From positions 1 through 7,474 of the forward strand of contig DATJYV010000017.1 of assembly GCA_035499415.1 (NCBI GenBank): a stretch of DNA of 7,474 nt. Reading direction: 5' to 3'. Both the position numbers and the translations under genes were made by a program. Source of the DNA: DATJYV01 sp035499415. Its GTDB lineage: Bacteria; Bacteroidota; Ignavibacteria; UBA10030. The first letter of the stretch is position 1, and each line of letters opens with the position of its first letter. Below the pieces are notes generated by a model, which did no database searches, was not told the origin of the DNA, and saw only the letters and a program-made list of their open reading frames with translations. Positions 1 through 5,956 of the stretch are shown one piece after another.

Positions 1-1169
1 CCAAGGCGGGAAATTTCCTGCGGTGTGAGTTGTTTATCCAGGGAGACGAGCGACGAATCCAGCGACTTCCCGCGTCCATCCCGTTCTTCAAGCGCACCGA
101 AAGTATGGAGGTCGCCGATATCCGCAACCGTGCCCACCACCTCGCGTCTGCCGGCGGCATCGACCCGGTCCGAAAAATTTATCCCGACATCGACACGTAC
201 GGCGGAGCCGTGTTCGTTCGGACGAAACTGAACATTCCGAATAATAAGGTCGAACCCATTTTTCGAATTGAAGGGGATCGATTCATAATCTTCGACCGCC
301 GATTGTGCGTACGATCCGTCCGCGATCGCTCCCAGGGCGTCGAGAATGCCGACGAAGTTCAGCTTGCGAAGATACATCTTCTCGGGGTCGTTGGGCCATC
401 CTCCAGACTCGATCAGCACCGTGCTGGTTCCCCACCGCTGCATGTTTTCTCCGAAGGCCCTCGGTTCGAACGTGTCGTCCCACTTCGCGAGATTGTCGGG
501 AATAAAAAGACGCATCGTTCCGGCGAGACGCGCCGCGACATGCTTTGCGCGGGTCCGTACGGCGTCGTCTGTTCTTCGTTCATCCACCGGGGGGGCAAGA
601 AGTGCGATCGCAGAGATATTTCTCGAGAAGCCGACAGTATAGTGTGGCTCCTGGTCGTGTAAATTAAATCCGAAATGAGGCCGGTACTCATCCTGCGCCG
701 ATTTAAGAAGACGCGCCTCGGGCGACTGAAGCGCGAGGGCGTCCCTGTTCATGTCGATCTGCTGCGACGTCCTTCGTCTGTAACGTTCCGCCCCATCCGG
801 ATTAAGCATTGGGATAAGGAGCAGCGTGAGGTTTTTTCTGATGGTCCGGGCAATGGGGTGGTCGGAGCACTTGCCCAGAAAGTTCAGGATGTCGAGGAGC
901 GCCATGGTTGCGGTAGACTCGTCCCCGTGCATCTGGGACCACAGGAGCACCCTGGTTTCCCCTCCTCCGGCTTTCAGGATGGAGATTGGGCGTCCCTCGC
1001 TGGATTTGCCGATGACCGTGGAGACAAACAAATTGCCGGAATTGAGGGTGTTGATCCGGCCGAGCATCTCGGCCTGCGAGAAACGTCTTGCCCGAATATC
1101 GACGAGACGGAATGAGTCGTAGCTCGCAAACAGATCCCGCGCTTGCTGCTCATGATTGGGCGTCGTCAT
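1..1169 (-). CDS. M14-family zinc carboxypeptidase (3' end outside window)
   Basis: A metallopeptidase of the M14 (carboxypeptidase A-like) family that would remove C-terminal residues or cleave related amide bonds using one zinc ion. About 389 residues are visible in one unbroken frame that runs off the left edge. Motifs in order: WSQMHGDE with zinc ligands H81 and E84, NPDG at 123-126, DMNRD at 139-143 (substrate carboxylate-binding Arg region), LHDQ with third zinc ligand H171, and LIESGG with catalytic E254. The region after about 290 is less conserved and I do not recognise it. No signal peptide is visible, so it is probably cytosolic, as in similar Bacteroidota proteins. ATG at 1169 is chosen because the recognisable family similarity begins soon after it. 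An in-frame ATG at 1208 would add 13 residues. Neither start has a clear Shine-Dalgarno site. It is divergent from the shell genes, and I see no functional link. Confidence 0.9.
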   Translation of the reverse strand, partial: MTTPNHEQQARDLFASYDSFRLVDIRARRFSQAEMLGRINTLNSGNLFVSTVIGKSSEGRPISILKAGGGETRVLLWSQMHGDESTATMALLDILNFLGKCSDHPIARTIRKNLTLLLIPMLNPDGAERYRRRTSQQIDMNRDALALQSPEARLLKSAQDEYRPHFGFNLHDQEPHYTVGFSRNISAIALLAPPVDERRTDDAVRTRAKHVAARLAGTMRLFIPDNLAKWDDTFEPRAFGENMQRWGTSTVLIESGGWPNDPEKMYLRKLNFVGILDALGAIADGSYAQSAVEDYESIPFNSKNGFDLIIRNVQFRPNEHGSAVRVDVGINFSDRVDAAGRREVVGTVADIGDLHTFGALEERDGRGKSLDSSLVSLDKQLTPQEISRL

Positions 1170-1259
1170 CAATGTTAATTTAGCGATCCGTCGCGAGATT
1201 CGAAACATCCACTTGTGACCACATTGGTTCAACAGGCCGGGCTACCGAACATCTTCGTT

Positions 1260-1329
1260 TCCATCCGGCACACATACCGCGGCGATTCACCCGGCCCCTG
1301 TAAGTAAGCGACGTATGTGGCGGGATGGA
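1260..1329. repeat. Long imperfect inverted repeat
   Basis: Bases 1260-1277 can pair with 1313-1329, giving about 16 base pairs with one G-G mismatch (1267/1322) and one bulged A (1270), around a 35-base loop. The core arms are CACATAC (1271-1277) and GTATGTG (1313-1319), with outer arms TCCATCC and GGATGGA. It lies 78 bases upstream of the shell-gene -35 box and has no following T-run, so it is not an intrinsic terminator. It could be an operator, an RNA structure in the M14 leader, or a remnant of a mobile element. Confidence 0.6.
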
Positions 1330-1406
1330 TGTTCCGGCGCTGGAAGAAGTCGGATTCGGACGACGCGGGGCGAGGGAGCAGGACGGGTTTCGTCGGGAGC
1401 ACGGTG

Positions 1407-1435
1407 TTGACAATAAAGCGTGCGTTCTTTATATT
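1407..1435 (+). promoter_or_regulatory. Sigma-70-type promoter of the shell genes
   Basis: TTGACA at 1407-1412 (a perfect -35 match) is followed after exactly 17 bases by TATATT at 1430-1435 (-10 box, five of six matching TATAAT). Transcription would start near 1442, leaving a leader of about 44 bases before the first shell gene. This is the best promoter match in the window. Its strength fits the high copy number of shell hexamers. Confidence 0.8.
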
Positions 1436-1471
1436 GGCGGGCAATCGAAGGCCGCACCTTACTATTCCAGC

Positions 1472-1478
1472 AAAGGAG
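1472..1478 (+). promoter_or_regulatory. Ribosome binding site of first shell gene
   Basis: AAAGGAG ends seven bases before ATG 1486. It decides the start in favour of 1486 over an in-frame upstream ATG at 1420, which lies upstream of and within the promoter region. It contrasts with the second shell gene, which has no such site. Confidence 0.8.
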
Positions 1479-1485
1479 AAACTCA

Positions 1486-1782
1486 ATGTCAGACATTTCG
1501 CTTGACGCGCTCGGCATGGTGGAAACGAAAGGTCTCGTCGGATCCATCGAGGCCGCCGATGCCATGGTGAAGGCCGCAAAGGTCACGCTCATCGGAAAGG
1601 AGCAGATTGGCGGCGGCTACGTCACGGTCATGGTGCGGGGAGATGTCGGAGCAGTCAAAGCGGCGACCGATGCAGGAGCTGCGGCAGCGCAAAGAGTAGG
1701 CGAGTTGGTCTCCGTCCACGTGATCCCGCGTCCCCACAGCGACGTCGAGATGATCCTTCCAAAGCGACCGGTGCAGAAGTAA
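1486..1782 (+). CDS. BMC-H microcompartment shell protein (PduA/EutM-like)
   Basis: A 98-residue single-domain bacterial microcompartment shell protein. Such proteins form flat hexamers that tile the shell facets and let metabolites pass through a central pore. The sequence is close to the canonical family: LGMVETKGLVGSIEAADAMV near the start, the conserved Lys of AMVKAA at 29, the pore loop KEQIGGG (38-44), DAGAAAAQRVGEL in the last helix, and the hexamer-edge HVIPRPH at 78-84, ending with ILPKRPVQK. The length is standard. A strong ribosome binding site and promoter lie just upstream, and a paralogue follows after 100 bases. The glycine-rich pore loop suggests a small-metabolite pore like those of PduA and EutM. 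No encapsulated enzyme is in the window, so the type of compartment cannot be told. Confidence 0.95.
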   Translation: MSDISLDALGMVETKGLVGSIEAADAMVKAAKVTLIGKEQIGGGYVTVMVRGDVGAVKAATDAGAAAAQRVGELVSVHVIPRPHSDVEMILPKRPVQK

Positions 1783-1882
1783 TCGCTCGTTCCGCCGCTC
1801 CAGCGGGAACCGGGCCGGAGCTTGAGTTCATTCCCAACCACCACATGTTGTCCCTTCATATTTCCCCAACAACACATCAACG

Positions 1883-2443
1883 ATGGCAGACTACGCGCTC
1901 GGCTTGATCGAAACCCGCGGCTTGGTGGGAGCCATTGAGGCGGCCGACGCGATGGTGAAGGCAGCCGACGTGGTTCTCGTCGGAAAGGAACGAACCGACC
2001 CCGCGATGATCACGGTAAAAATTGTGGGGGACACGGCGGCCGTTCGCTCGGCCGTGGATGCGGGCGCGGCGGCGGCACAGCGAGTGAGCCAGCTGATTGC
2101 GGCGCATGTCATTCCCCGGCCGTCGGAAGGAATCGAGCAGTTGATCTACACCCGTGGCACACGGACGCAGGAAGATGTCGAATCTGCGCTCAGAGGTGAA
2201 GCGCCAGTCAGGGAAGAAGAGGATGTGGATGAGTCGGAGGTGGTACCCGAGGAAGAATATTCGATGCCCGAAGGGCTCTCGCCCGAAGAGCAGAAGTACT
2301 TCACGCGGCTGGATGCGATGACCGTGCACGAACTGCGCCGATTTGCCCGGGGCGTTGAAGGGCTCTCAATTTACGGCCGCGAGATATCGCGGGCGAACAA
2401 AAAGCGACTCATCGAAGTACTGATGAAGGCGAAACGGAATTAG
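1883..2443 (+). CDS. BMC-H shell protein with acidic linker and C-terminal Rho-N/SAP-like module
   Basis: A 186-residue protein whose first ~88 residues are a BMC-H shell domain clearly paralogous to its upstream neighbour (shared GLVGxIEAADAMVKAA, DAGAAAAQRV, AHVIPRP). The pore loop differs: RTDPAM (37-42) replaces the usual QIGGGY, so Gly-Gly-Gly becomes Asp-Pro-Ala at the narrowest point. Residues 91-138 form a likely disordered linker rich in Glu and Asp (EEEDVDESEVVPEEE, 111-125). Residues 141-184 form a basic helical module, with MTVHELRRFAR then REISRANKKRLIEVLMKAKR, resembling the Rho N-terminal (Rho_N) or SAP-like fold of nucleic-acid-binding proteins. In canonical BMC-H hexamers both termini lie on the concave face, thought to face the cytosol, so the extension would probably be displayed outside. 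No Shine-Dalgarno site precedes ATG 1883. The shell domain is certain; the C-terminal assignment is by pattern only. Confidence 0.92.
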   Translation: MADYALGLIETRGLVGAIEAADAMVKAADVVLVGKERTDPAMITVKIVGDTAAVRSAVDAGAAAAQRVSQLIAAHVIPRPSEGIEQLIYTRGTRTQEDVESALRGEAPVREEEDVDESEVVPEEEYSMPEGLSPEEQKYFTRLDAMTVHELRRFARGVEGLSIYGREISRANKKRLIEVLMKAKRN

Positions 2444-2472
2444 CAGCAACGTCGACCCCACCACAGAGATAC

Positions 2473-2499
2473 AAAGAGCGGCCAGCAGCCGCTCTTTTT
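2473..2499 (+). terminator. Strong intrinsic terminator, probably bidirectional
   Basis: A perfect 10-base-pair stem (2473-2482 with 2488-2497, core GAGCGGC/GCCGCTC) with a five-base loop CAGCA, followed by TTTTTATT. It lies 30 bases after the stop of the second shell gene. The barrel gene converges on it from the other side (stop at 2530), and the stem with flanking A residues could also stop that transcript, though the minus-strand tail (TTTGTATC) is poorer in T. Confidence 0.92.
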
Positions 2500-2529
2500 A
2501 TTGTACGCGAAGGAAGTCGGAGAACGACC

Positions 2530-4191
2530 TCAGAACGGACGGGTCAACCGCAAAATGACGCGTGCGGGCGCGACGACATCCGTCCTCCAGGTTACGGCAA
2601 TCCGGAATGACCCGCTCCGATTGGCAAACCCGAACCCCAGGTCTGTACGGAATTCCTGCCACGTGAGGTTCTCGAATCCGTCACCGGCGGTGACGTGCGG
2701 AGCTTCATTCCTCACAAGGCCCGCGTCCGCGAGGAACAGAAAATTGAAGTGGTCAAACAGCCAGTCCGGCCAGAAGTCCAGGTCGTCGAGGAACGAACCG
2801 TTCAGAATGTACTCCGCATTGCCCAGAATCATGCGGTTCCCGGTTTCCGACTTGAACGGAAACGCATTGAGAGTTCCCAAACCTCCGAGGTCGAACATTT
2901 TCTGGAGCGGAACATTGCCGTCGGCGGTCCCGACGCGAAGCCGGATGTTGATGTTGTCCACATGACTGATGGGCTGATAGCGGCGGATGTCGAGGATGTA
3001 TTGATTGAAATCAAAATCGCTTCCGAATCCGGTCTGTGCGAACTCGGATGAAGCGTACAGACTCCATCCTTCCGGACCCCGCGCGGACTTTGTCAGCGTT
3101 GTCGCGCCGAACATCGCCTTCACGCTCTGCATATTTCCCGGGTCGATGGCCGGGTTAAGCCGAAACACTTTATCTCCCCCGAACAAGGACCAGTCGACTC
3201 GATTCTCCATGGATTCGTACCGGTCCGCGGCGTACGATATCTGCGTTTCCGACTTCAGATCCCCCTGCTCCGTCAAATATCCAATGTGGGCCGTGGCCCC
3301 ATGCCGCGTGAAGTAGTCACGGAAATCCTCATGAATAAAAAACGCGGCCGCGGAGTTTTCGAGCACGTTGATCAGCCAGTCGTCCTTCGAATCCGTTAAA
3401 CTGTATCCTTCCACGCCGAGCTCCAGAAGCCGGTGGCTGTTCTGGCCGGAGATTGCGAACTGGCGTGTAACGCCGAGGTCGTAACGCCAGAGGTGCGAGC
3501 CGAAGCCGTAGCCGAGGGAGCCGTACGCGCTGAAGTTTTTGCCGCCGTCCCAGTAGTACTTCTTCTCCGACCCCAGGCCGAGAAATAATCCTTCGACCCG
3601 ATTGTAGCGGAACAGGAAATTGTCCAGGTTCTCGCCTTCCGGGATCCACGGGGCACTGAACGTGGGGCCGGATCCCTCCCAGGGCCTGCGGTCGGGACGG
3701 TAAGAGGCCGGTCGGGATTTGTCCTGAGTCCCCTCGATCGTGCCGTCGTCTTCCTTCACGATCGTTCCGTTAATTGCACGTGCGTTGCCGGTAATCCGTC
3801 CCCCATTTTTCACGTATAATGTTCCGCCGACGACGAGCACATCACCGTTGATGGTTCCGTAGACTTTAACGTCTCCTCCCTTCACGACGATGTTTCCGTC
3901 GATCGTCTCCGAAGCTTCGATCGTCTTGTCCCCCGTGAACGTGTAGGTGTCCACGTCGTTCTCGAGGTCCTCGGGCAGCCGCCCCTTCTTCCTTGCTGCG
4001 AGCGTGTCGTCGGGAGCGTTGGCGTCATTCATGATGTCGGAAACGCGGTTGACAAAGTGTTCAACCTCATCCCCGAGACGTTTTGCCAGGTTTGACGGTT
4101 CTTTGTCCTTGTCGTCGGATGAAGACTGGGCGTTGAGACAGGTTACAGCGCTGACCAGAAGGAGAATGAGAGATAGTCGACGGGTTGGCAT
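2530..4191 (-). CDS. Outer-membrane barrel protein with bactofilin-like solenoid (Omp85/surface-antigen-like)
   Basis: A secreted outer-membrane protein of 553 residues. ATG 4191 is preferred over an in-frame ATG at 4233 because GGAGG sits four bases upstream and a good signal peptide follows: MPTRR, hydrophobic LSLILLLVSAV, then likely cleavage after CLNA. A charged, helical segment (about 25-75) comes next. Residues ~92-156 form short beta-solenoid repeats (DGNIVVKGGDVKVYG, NGDVLVVGGTLYV, GRITGNARAINGTIV) like bactofilins. From ~190 to the end is a barrel rich in alternating aromatic strands, starting with RYNRVEGLFLGLG and ending in Phe (VILRLTRPF), typical of barrel C-termini. The stretch GGLGTLNAFPF (437-447) followed by GNRMILGNAEY resembles the Omp85 barrel motif (usually with RG), but here the Arg is Asn. 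The role is unknown; surface assembly or transport is only suggested by the fold. It is divergent from pdxJ. Confidence 0.85.
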   Translation of the reverse strand: MPTRRLSLILLLVSAVTCLNAQSSSDDKDKEPSNLAKRLGDEVEHFVNRVSDIMNDANAPDDTLAARKKGRLPEDLENDVDTYTFTGDKTIEASETIDGNIVVKGGDVKVYGTINGDVLVVGGTLYVKNGGRITGNARAINGTIVKEDDGTIEGTQDKSRPASYRPDRRPWEGSGPTFSAPWIPEGENLDNFLFRYNRVEGLFLGLGSEKKYYWDGGKNFSAYGSLGYGFGSHLWRYDLGVTRQFAISGQNSHRLLELGVEGYSLTDSKDDWLINVLENSAAAFFIHEDFRDYFTRHGATAHIGYLTEQGDLKSETQISYAADRYESMENRVDWSLFGGDKVFRLNPAIDPGNMQSVKAMFGATTLTKSARGPEGWSLYASSEFAQTGFGSDFDFNQYILDIRRYQPISHVDNINIRLRVGTADGNVPLQKMFDLGGLGTLNAFPFKSETGNRMILGNAEYILNGSFLDDLDFWPDWLFDHFNFLFLADAGLVRNEAPHVTAGDGFENLTWQEFRTDLGFGFANRSGSFRIAVTWRTDVVAPARVILRLTRPF

Positions 4192-4195
4192 ACGG

Positions 4196-4200
4196 CCTCC
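4196..4200 (-). promoter_or_regulatory. Ribosome binding site of barrel protein
   Basis: GGAGG on the minus strand, four bases before ATG 4191. It supports 4191 rather than the in-frame ATG at 4233 as the start, and the signal peptide then begins at residue 1. Confidence 0.75.
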
Positions 4201-4220
4201 GCAGAAGGGATCGTTGCTTT

Positions 4221-4244
4221 TTCCATTACGCAATGGAACGCAAT
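4221..4244. repeat. Inverted and direct repeats between barrel gene and pdxJ
   Basis: TTCCATT (4221-4227) and AATGGAA (4232-4238) form a perfect 7-base inverted repeat with a four-base spacer. ACGCAAT also occurs twice in the same orientation (4228-4234 and 4238-4244), exactly 10 bases apart, or about one helical turn. The cluster lies in the 131-base divergent promoter region and could be a regulator site. No identity can be assigned. Confidence 0.45.
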
Positions 4245-4294
4245 AGGTTGCATGGCGGCACTGTGTGGGGGTTCCCGGACATCCGGATTTTTGG

Positions 4295-4300
4295 TATATT
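4295..4300 (+). promoter_or_regulatory. Possible pdxJ -10 box
   Basis: TATATT, followed by G as in the shell-gene promoter, lies 22 bases upstream of the pdxJ ATG. The hexamer 17 bases upstream (TTCCCG, 4272-4277) matches the -35 consensus at only three of six bases. This is a weak assignment based mainly on position and on the repeat of the same -10 sequence. Confidence 0.35.
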
Positions 4301-4322
4301 GCAACGAAAAAAGACCCGGAGC

Positions 4323-5042
4323 ATGCGGCTTTCCATCAATATCGACCATGTCGCAACATTACGGAACGCGCGGGGAGGTTCGGTGCCGGACCCCGTCAAG
4401 GCCGCCCGTGCATGTGAAGAGGCAGGAGCGACAGGCATCGTGTGCCACCTTCGCGAAGACCGGAGACACATTCGCGACCGGGATCTCGCGCGGCTTCGTG
4501 CAACGCTGGAAACCAAGCTCGACCTCGAAATGGCCGCGACGCCCGAAATCATTCGGATTGCGCTGAACACCCGTCCCGACCTTGTGACGTTGGTGCCGGA
4601 GCGGAGACGCGAGCTCACGACTGAAGGAGGATTAAACGTCGCCGGTCAGACGCCCAGACTCAAGAAGGTCGTCGCCCGGTTCCACGCGAGCGGGATACCG
4701 GTGAGCCTGTTTGTGGATCCGAGCTGGAGACAAGTCGCAACCTCGGCGGAGGTTGGAGCGGACATGGTGGAGCTTCACACCGGAGAGTATGCAGACGCAA
4801 AGAGTGCGGCGGCGCGGCGTTCTGAGCTAAGAAGAATTCGAGCGGCGGCGAAACTGGGGAAGGAGCTGGGCCTCGGGGTCAACGCGGGGCACGGCCTCGA
4901 TTACGATAATGTCGTTCCCGTTGCGCGGATCGAACAGATTGACGAAGTGAGCATCGGCCATGCCGTTATCGTACGCGCGCTGGCGGTGGGCCTGCACGAT
5001 GCCGTGGCCGAGATGCGGAAGCTGGTCGTCGTCAAGCGATAA
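4323..5042 (+). CDS. pdxJ: Pyridoxine 5'-phosphate synthase PdxJ
   Basis: A cytosolic enzyme of the DXP-dependent vitamin B6 pathway. It condenses 1-deoxy-D-xylulose 5-phosphate with 3-amino-2-oxopropyl phosphate (made via PdxA) to pyridoxine 5'-phosphate. The protein is 239 residues, as expected (E. coli has 243), and is a TIM barrel. Visible family motifs: NIDHVATLRNARGG (6-19), CHLREDRRHI (41-50), LEMA (68-71), LVPERRRELTTEGGL (90-104), ELHTGEYAD (150-158), VNAGHGLDY (186-194) and IGHAVI (211-216). The residues matching E. coli catalytic His45, Glu72 and His193 are H42, E69 and H190, all present. ATG 4323 gives the typical N-terminus. GGAG is present but only one base away from the start, so the ribosome binding site is not ideal. 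The gene stands alone, divergent from the barrel gene and convergent with the SirB1-like gene. Confidence 0.97.
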   Translation: MRLSINIDHVATLRNARGGSVPDPVKAARACEEAGATGIVCHLREDRRHIRDRDLARLRATLETKLDLEMAATPEIIRIALNTRPDLVTLVPERRRELTTEGGLNVAGQTPRLKKVVARFHASGIPVSLFVDPSWRQVATSAEVGADMVELHTGEYADAKSAAARRSELRRIRAAAKLGKELGLGVNAGHGLDYDNVVPVARIEQIDEVSIGHAVIVRALAVGLHDAVAEMRKLVVVKR

Positions 5043-5077
5043 CCCTTTCGGCGAACCCTCGACGGTATACCTCTCTT

Positions 5078-5101
5078 CCCGCACATTGTGCGTCCGGGTT
5101 T
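5078..5101 (+). terminator. Weak candidate terminator after pdxJ
   Basis: In the 59-base gap after pdxJ, CGCAC (5080-5084) pairs with GTGCG (5088-5092) around ATT. Alternatively CCCG (5078-5081) pairs with CGGG (5095-5098), followed by TTTCT. The stem is short and the T-run interrupted, so it may be an inefficient terminator or none at all. Confidence 0.3.
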
Positions 5102-5956
5102 CTATTGGGCCGGGGAGTCATCTTCCTCGACGTTCATCATTTGAAGAAGGTCGGTCATGAAGGCCGCATTGGCAGCGTTCGATGCATCGCGGTATGCGTG
5201 GTGCAGATTGCGAAGGGTGCGGGCGATGATGGTTTCGGAATCGCATTCCATCTGCAGGAGGTCGCTCACATGAAGCTGTGCCGCCGGACGCAGGGCGGCA
5301 AGGTCCGTCTCACCAAGAAATCTCCCTCCGTGGAAACAGTCGACCAGGAAGGCTTCCTTTCCCACATACGCTCTTGCGAGGAAGTGCCCGGGTAAGTTAA
5401 TCCCCCGAATGTCGAGACCCAGACGCCGGCCAGCGAGCATGAAGATGCAGGCAAGACTGATCGGTATCCCGCGTCGTTCTTCAATGACATACACAAGGTT
5501 GCTGTTCATCGGATTGTTGAAGTCGTTCTTCGCTCCGGCAAGCCCCCTCGTTTTAAACAGATAGTTGCAAAGGAGGCGCGCGTCTGCTTCCGCGTACGAT
5601 GCGCGGAAATCCGCGACAAGCTGGTCAAGAAGGGGGCCGACTTTCGACGGGTACGTCCTGCCGTTCATGAAATCGGCGAGGAGTGAGAGAGCTGCTTCGA
5701 GCCGTACGAAGTCGTCTTCCACGGTGAACCACGAAGCCCACTCTTTTCGCAGCCACGAGCGGTTGTGTTCCTCGAGACGTTCGCGGATGCCGTCGAGCAT
5801 TCCGGTTCCCGCGCTGATGTGCTGGCGCTGCAGTTCGGATTCCAGCCGCGTTCCGAAGGCCGAAAGGGCGTCGAGAACGCTCTCCCGGACCACCTCGGAG
5901 TCATCGTCCAGGAGCTTGATGAGAAACGGAAGTTGGCGCGGATCAGCGCCGCTCAC
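5102..5956 (-). CDS. SirB1-like transglutaminase-fold protein
   Basis: A 284-residue protein of the SirB1/transglutaminase-like core-2 family, whose biochemical role is poorly known. The N-terminus (1-35, LIKLLDDDSEVVRESVLDAL) looks like a HEAT-type helical repeat. The core is at about 80-215 with family hallmarks: NPMNSNLVYVIEERRGIPIS (148-167), LAGRRLGLDIRGINLPGHFL (174-193) and EAFLVDCFHGG (201-211). H191 and D206 could be the His and Asp of a transglutaminase triad. The region where a nucleophilic Cys would be expected reads PISLAC, with Ser at 167 and a Cys at 170, so activity is doubtful. The C-terminus has one TPR-like helical pair (TLRNLHHAYRDASNAANAAF). The start is GTG 5956, overlapping the upstream oxidoreductase gene by 14 bases with AGGAGG six bases before it, so translation is probably coupled. 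Confidence 0.88.
   Translation of the reverse strand: MSGADPRQLPFLIKLLDDDSEVVRESVLDALSAFGTRLESELQRQHISAGTGMLDGIRERLEEHNRSWLRKEWASWFTVEDDFVRLEAALSLLADFMNGRTYPSKVGPLLDQLVADFRASYAEADARLLCNYLFKTRGLAGAKNDFNNPMNSNLVYVIEERRGIPISLACIFMLAGRRLGLDIRGINLPGHFLARAYVGKEAFLVDCFHGGRFLGETDLAALRPAAQLHVSDLLQMECDSETIIARTLRNLHHAYRDASNAANAAFMTDLLQMMNVEEDDSPAQ

Larger units (their letters stand above)
1170..1485. other. Divergent intergenic region
   Basis: A 316-base non-coding stretch between the M14 gene (minus) and the shell genes (plus). It holds a long imperfect inverted repeat (1260-1329), a near-consensus promoter facing right (1407-1435) and a ribosome binding site (1472-1478). Short open frames cross it in several frames, but none has a recognisable protein sequence or a convincing start. 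No clear promoter for the M14 gene was found. TAAATT (minus strand, 1181-1176) lies only six bases upstream of its ATG and would imply a leaderless transcript, which I consider weak. Confidence 0.7.

Noticed and set aside
30..662. A 210-codon open frame on the plus strand
   Set aside because: It lies antisense to the M14 carboxypeptidase, whose catalytic motifs are all in the minus-strand frame; no ribosome binding site or recognisable domain.
1180..1413. A 77-codon minus-strand frame in the intergenic region
   Set aside because: The translation is Ser/Arg/Pro-rich without family likeness, overlaps the M14 alternative start and the shell promoter, and has no ribosome binding site.
1790..1809. 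Possible hairpin between the two shell genes (CCGCT/AGCGG)
   Set aside because: The loop would be only two bases, the outer TTCC/GGAA pairing needs bulges, and there is no T-run, so neither a terminator nor a clear processing site.
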